A DNA stretch of 8,552 bases from JBBRLG01 sp038231495. GTDB taxonomy: Bacteria; Planctomycetota; Planctomycetia; Gemmatales; Gemmataceae. Positions 5,469 through 8,552 of the stretch are shown here, one piece after another. The first letter of the stretch is position 1. Every line of letters begins with the position of its first letter. The DNA lies in NCBI GenBank assembly GCA_038231495.1, contig JBBRLG010000325.1:1-8552 (forward strand). Direction: 5' to 3'. The notes under the pieces were generated by a model, which was not told the origin of the DNA, made no database searches, and was given only the letters and a program-made list of their open reading frames with translations. The translations under genes and the position numbers were made by a program.

Positions 5469-6719
5469 TTGGCAGCCCACGATTCTTACGCGGCCCTGCG
5501 CCACCGCGACTACCGCCTCTTGCTGGCCGGCGGCGTCCTGACGAGCATCGGCAGCCAGATGCAGACCTACGCCGTCGGCTGGGAGGTGTACCAGCGCACG
5601 CATTCCAAGCTCGCCCTGGGTCTCACGGGATTGGCGCAATTCCTGCCCGTGTTGCTGCTCGCCTTGCCGGCCGGCCACATCGCCGACCGCTTCAACCGCA
5701 AATATCTTTTCCAGGCGGCGCAGGTGCTGTCGGCCCTGGCGTCGCTCGCCTTGGCCGCGCTGTCGGTCTGGCAAGGGCCGGTGGAACTGGTCTATCCCTG
5801 CCTGGTGGTGGTGGCGGTCGGACGCACGTTCAGTGCCCCGTCGCGCTCAGCGCTGTTGGCGCAAATCGTGCCGATCGAAACGCTGGGTAACGCCGTCACC
5901 TGGAACAGCAGCGGCTGGCAGATCGCCAACGTCGGCGGCCCCGCACTCGGCGGCCTGGTGGTCGCCCTGACCGGCCAGGCGGCACCGGCCTACCTGCTTG
6001 CCGCGCTGTGCTCCGTCGGTTGCGTCTTCCTGCTGGCCCCGATCCGGCCGCGGCCCGTCGCCCGAGCGCCGTCGAGCCGGACCCTGGCGTCGCTGCTGGA
6101 CGGTATCAAGTTCCTCTGGCGCACCGAGCCGCTGTTGGCCGCGATCACGCTCGACCTGTTCGCGGTGCTGCTGGGCGGGGCGACGGCCCTGCTGCCGGTC
6201 TACGCGGAGGACATCCTGCACGTCGGCCCCATCGGCCTCGGCCTGCTGCGGTCGGCGCCGGCACTCGGCGCGCTGGTGATGGCGGTGGCGCTGGCCCACC
6301 GCAAGCCCCTGAGCCGGCCCGGCCAGACGTTGTTGTTCTCCGTGGCGGGCTTCGGCGCGGCGACGATCGTCTTCGGCCTGTCGGGCGATTTCCTGCTGTC
6401 GTTTATGATGCTGATGGTGCTGGGAGCGTTCGACAACGTGAGCGTGGTGGTGCGCGGCACGCTGATGCAGACGCTGACGCCGAACGAGATGCGCGGCCGG
6501 GTGTCGGCGGTGATCACGGTGTTCATCAGTTCGTCGAACGAGTTGGGCGAGTTCGAGTCGGGCGTGACGGCGGAGTACGTCGGCCCGGTGGCGGCGGTGG
6601 TCGCGGGCGGCGTGGGCACGATTCTGGTAGTGTTGCTGGTGGCCGGACGCTCGCCGCGCCTGGTGCAATTGGGGCCGCTGCACAAGCCGCCGCAACGGCC
6701 GCGGTCGGCGCGGCGCTGA
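5469..6719 (+). CDS. MFS transporter, EntS/MFS_3-like exporter, 416 aa
   Basis: This is an inner-membrane secondary transporter, presumably a proton-driven exporter. The N-terminus (A-A-L-R-H-R-D-Y-R-L-L-L-A-G at 8-21) and TM1 with Gly-Ser-Gln-Met-Gln (28-32) match the drug/siderophore-exporter branch. The MFS motif A is G-H-I-A-D-R-F-N-R-K at 69-78, between TM2 and TM3. The second half has the conserved G-T-L-M-Q-T-L-T-P-N-E-M-R-G-R-V-S-A-V segment (330-348) and S-S-N-E-L-G-E-F-E-S-G (354-364), typical of MFS_3 proteins. The length and about twelve hydrophobic segments fit an intact protein. The start is a TTG with GAGGA seven bases upstream. The stop lies 27 bases before the glycosyltransferase ATG, so the two are probably co-transcribed. 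The exported compound cannot be inferred. Confidence 0.85.
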   Translation: MAAHDSYAALRHRDYRLLLAGGVLTSIGSQMQTYAVGWEVYQRTHSKLALGLTGLAQFLPVLLLALPAGHIADRFNRKYLFQAAQVLSALASLALAALSVWQGPVELVYPCLVVVAVGRTFSAPSRSALLAQIVPIETLGNAVTWNSSGWQIANVGGPALGGLVVALTGQAAPAYLLAALCSVGCVFLLAPIRPRPVARAPSSRTLASLLDGIKFLWRTEPLLAAITLDLFAVLLGGATALLPVYAEDILHVGPIGLGLLRSAPALGALVMAVALAHRKPLSRPGQTLLFSVAGFGAATIVFGLSGDFLLSFMMLMVLGAFDNVSVVVRGTLMQTLTPNEMRGRVSAVITVFISSSNELGEFESGVTAEYVGPVAAVVAGGVGTILVVLLVAGRSPRLVQLGPLHKPPQRPRSARR

Positions 6720-6735
6720 TTGACTTCGAGACCAC

Positions 6736-6740
6736 GAGGA
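6736..6740 (+). promoter_or_regulatory. ribosome-binding site that fixes the glycosyltransferase start
   Basis: GAGGA is placed six bases before the ATG at 6747. It favours that start over the TTG at 6720, which overlaps no base of the preceding stop codon but has no ribosome-binding site of its own kind nearby. Confidence 0.65.
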
Positions 6741-6746
6741 CGTTCC

Positions 6747-8348
6747 ATGCCGTCGCCGCCGGCCGATACTCGGAGTGCGTCGCGGCTGCTGCTACTCGGC
6801 CGCGTCCTGTGCGGTTGCTGCCTGGCCTACAACGTGGCCGTCGCCGCCATCGGCTGGAATAACTCGATCCTCGACACGATGGCGTTCCGGCAGGCCCAGA
6901 CCGCCCTTAGCTGCCGGTTCATGCTCGGCCACCACTACCGCGTCCTGTACGAGACGCCAGTCTTCGGCCCGCCGTGGTCGATCCCGTTCGAGTTCCCGCT
7001 GTATCAGTGGATCGTGTCCTTCCTGACGACGACCACCGGCTGCCCGCTCGACCAGGCCGGCCGCCTGGTCAATCGCGGCTTTTTCCTCCTGTGCCTGGTG
7101 CCGTCCTATTGCCTGCTGCGCTTGCTCGGCCTGTCGCCGTGGCTGCGCTACGTCACCCTCAGTTTGCTGCTCGTCAGTCCGTTTTACTTGTTCTGGACGC
7201 GCACGTTCCTGATGGAATCGACCGCCCTCTTCCTCGCCCTGAGTTACCTGGCGTGTGGCGTCGCCCATGCGCAGGAACCGCGCGTCGCGACCGGAATCGG
7301 GGCCTTGCTCTTCGGCATCCTGGCGGCCCTGGTAAAGGTGACAACTTTTGCCGGTCCTCTCTTATTGGTGGGGTTCCTCGTGGCGTGGCTGGGCGTCCGT
7401 TACCGGCAAGGGTTCGTCACCGGCCGCCAGCTCGCGTGGCGCGGCGGCACGCTGGTATTGTTGATGCTCATTCCCACCACATTCGCGTTCGGCTGGACGC
7501 ATGTGGCGGACGGACAAAAGAGCCAACACCCCCTGGCGGAGAAACTCACCTCGGCCAATCTCCACGAATGGAACTTCGGCAAACCGTACGACCGTTACCA
7601 GCCAGAGACGTGGGGCACCCTTTTCGGCCGTGCCCCGCTGGTGCTGACGCCCTGGACGCCGGGCGTTGCCGAATTGATGTACGGCTCGCCCTGGCTGCTG
7701 CTGCTCGCCACCGTCCCCGGCCTGCTCGTCGCCCGGCAAAAAGCCGTGTTGGTCCTGTGCTGCCTGGCGGTCTATTTCGCCCTGCCGTTCGTCTTCACCA
7801 ACCTCCACGTTTTCCACGAGTATTACGCCTGCGCGACCAACGTGTACCTGATCGCCGCCGTCGGCATCGGCCTGGCAGCGCTGCACGACCGCGGCGGTAA
7901 CTGGCGGGTCGTCGGCTACGGTCTCCTGCTCGCGGTCCTGGTGCTGGCACCGGTCGGTTACTTCACCACCTACGTCCCCTTGCAGCGGACCGACGAGCAG
8001 GAATCGCGCGCCGCCTGTGCCGCGGTGCGTGCAAACACGGAGCCGGCAGACGTGATCGTCGTGCTCGGTTGCGACTGGTCCTCGGAGGTGCCGTACGGCT
8101 GCGAACGGCGGGCGCTTATGATCCCGACGTGGAATTCGGTCAATTGGAACGACTTCGACCAATACGTCGCGCTGCTGGACGACTACCGCATCGGCGCGTT
8201 CGTGGTTAACCACCACAGTCCATCGGGCGAACGGATCGTCTCGCCACGGGCGCAAACGATTGTAGAAGAGACGCTGCGCGGGCACGGCTATACCTTGCGG
8301 TCGTGCCACGAGGATGCGACGTTTACGGTTTATTCGGCCCGGCGGTGA
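6747..8348 (+). CDS. GT-C-fold membrane glycosyltransferase (PMT/ArnT-like), 533 aa
   Basis: The protein is polytopic, with about ten or more hydrophobic segments in the first 410 residues, followed by a soluble C-terminal part (about 411-533). The first extracytoplasmic loop contains N-N-S-I-L-D-T-M-A-F-R-Q-A-Q-T-A (38-53). The Asp (D43) and F-R-Q-x-Q-T motif are characteristic of GT39/GT83-like enzymes that take sugar from a polyprenyl-phosphate donor. F-E-F-P-L-Y-Q-W (81-88) and G-R-L-V-N (105-109) are further family hallmarks. It would glycosylate a lipid or protein on the outer face of the membrane; donor and acceptor are unknown. The soluble tail (T-E-P-A-D-V-I-V-V-L-G and V-V-N-H-H) resembles the small domain seen after many such transferases. 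The stop codon lies inside a GTGAACGGTT sequence matching the IS66/MITE terminus. The gene looks intact. Confidence 0.8.
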   Translation: MPSPPADTRSASRLLLLGRVLCGCCLAYNVAVAAIGWNNSILDTMAFRQAQTALSCRFMLGHHYRVLYETPVFGPPWSIPFEFPLYQWIVSFLTTTTGCPLDQAGRLVNRGFFLLCLVPSYCLLRLLGLSPWLRYVTLSLLLVSPFYLFWTRTFLMESTALFLALSYLACGVAHAQEPRVATGIGALLFGILAALVKVTTFAGPLLLVGFLVAWLGVRYRQGFVTGRQLAWRGGTLVLLMLIPTTFAFGWTHVADGQKSQHPLAEKLTSANLHEWNFGKPYDRYQPETWGTLFGRAPLVLTPWTPGVAELMYGSPWLLLLATVPGLLVARQKAVLVLCCLAVYFALPFVFTNLHVFHEYYACATNVYLIAAVGIGLAALHDRGGNWRVVGYGLLLAVLVLAPVGYFTTYVPLQRTDEQESRAACAAVRANTEPADVIVVLGCDWSSEVPYGCERRALMIPTWNSVNWNDFDQYVALLDDYRIGAFVVNHHSPSGERIVSPRAQTIVEETLRGHGYTLRSCHEDATFTVYSARR

Positions 8349-8354
8349 ACGGTT
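8345..8354 (+). repeat. partial IS66/MITE terminal repeat at the glycosyltransferase stop
   Basis: GTGAACGGTT is identical to the first ten of twelve bases of the right-hand terminal repeat found at 4231-4242 (GTGAACGGTTAC); the last two bases differ (GA here). It is in inverted orientation to the IS66 end 59 bases further on. It supplies the TGA stop of the glycosyltransferase. It may be an excision remnant or chance. Confidence 0.35.
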
Positions 8355-8393
8355 GAGAGATGCGATAATGAACCCGGAATGTGCTTATCCTCG

Positions 8394-8412
8394 AAGGAGT
8401 CGAAGAAATGGG
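8394..8412 (+). pseudogene. orphan ribosome-binding site and start codon of a gene cut by the IS66 insertion
   Basis: AAGGAG (8394-8399) is followed, with eight bases of spacing, by ATG (8408-8410) and GG, then the IS66 terminus begins at 8413 and immediately creates a TAA stop (ATG-GGG-TAA). This looks like the translation start of a downstream gene whose second codon was the insertion target. The expected target duplication would be GAAATGGG (8405-8412), with its other copy beyond the window. The displaced gene itself is not visible. Confidence 0.4.
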
Positions 8413-8552
8413 GTAACCGTTCACTGCCCTGCGAGTAGTGCCGGGGCTTGAAGGCCGCCACGATGAGCCACCAACGAATGATACAGGAACTCCAACGCCG
8501 GCCGTTTTTGCAAGCGCAGGGTTTGCGTCACCGTCAGGATGCGCTCGACGAA
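8413..8552 (-). mobile_element. IS66-family insertion sequence, transposase-3' end (partial)
   Basis: The element begins with GTAACCGTTCAC at 8413-8424, a 12-bp terminus starting GTAA as is usual for IS66-family ends, and identical to both ends of the MITE at 4105-4242. Directly inside is the C-terminal end of an IS66-type transposase read on the minus strand. The remainder lies outside the window, so accessory tnpA/tnpB genes and the second end cannot be examined. Confidence 0.85.
8421..8552 (-). CDS. IS66-family transposase (TnpC), C-terminal 43 residues (partial)
   Basis: On the minus strand the frame enters from the window edge and ends at TGA (8423-8421). It reads F-V-E-R-I-L-T-V-T-Q-T-L-R-L-Q-K-R, then P-A-L-E-F-L-Y, then A-H-R-G-G-L-Q-A-P-A-L-L. 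The pattern R-x-L-T-V-x-x-T-x-R-x-Q followed by a hydrophobic helix and a P-A-x-L-L tail is characteristic of the C-terminal domain of the IS66 DDE transposase. The stop codon lies inside the terminal inverted repeat, so the coding region reaches almost the very tip of the element. The 5' part, with the catalytic residues, is not in the window, so activity cannot be assessed. Confidence 0.8.
   Translation of the reverse strand, partial: FVERILTVTQTLRLQKRPALEFLYHSLVAHRGGLQAPALLAGQ

Noticed and set aside
8353..8369. Promoter-like TTGAGA and GATAAT downstream of the glycosyltransferase
   Set aside because: The two hexamers are only five bases apart, so they cannot form one sigma-70-type promoter.
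8463..8552. Plus-strand open frame inside the IS66 end
   Set aside because: The minus-strand reading gives a clear IS66 transposase C-terminus, so this is a shadow frame.

Overview
The window looks like a stretch of chromosome from a GC-rich bacterium, most likely a planctomycete. The evidence is indirect: high GC, a small Cys/Pro-rich lipoprotein of a style common there, a mix of weak and clear Shine-Dalgarno sites, a REP-like repeat, and IS3 and IS66 insertion sequences at the two edges. No RNA gene, CRISPR array or phage gene is visible.

Layout, left to right. Positions 1-~113 hold the beginning of an IS3-family element, with transposase OrfA on the minus strand cut by the window edge. 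A tiny lipoprotein gene (166-414, +) converges, with a 4-nt gap, on a large 12-TM ABC-2-type permease (419-2023, -). Upstream of that permease on the same strand is a secreted alpha/beta-hydrolase (2096-3028, -). A 125-bp divergent spacer separates it from a rightward block: ABC ATPase (3154-4092), ABC-2 permease with a large external loop (4266-5396), MFS exporter (5469-6719) and a GT-C-type membrane glycosyltransferase (6747-8348). An IS66-family element, entering on the minus strand, fills 8413 to the window end.

The ATPase and two permeases plausibly form one or two ABC exporters. The hydrolase, MFS protein and glycosyltransferase are envelope-associated, but no single pathway is evident and no substrate can be named.

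The most informative structure is a 138-bp non-coding element (4105-4242) between the ABC ATPase and its permease. It has perfect 12-bp terminal inverted repeats, is flanked by a perfect 8-bp direct repeat (GATTTCTT), and its termini are identical to the end of the IS66-family element at 8413-8424. It is therefore a MITE very probably mobilised by that IS66 family. Removing it and one target copy restores a 27-nt spacer between the two ABC genes. The IS66 element itself appears to have landed in the second codon of another gene, leaving an orphan ribosome-binding site and ATG. A REP-like hairpin is also built into the 3' end of the ATPase coding sequence.
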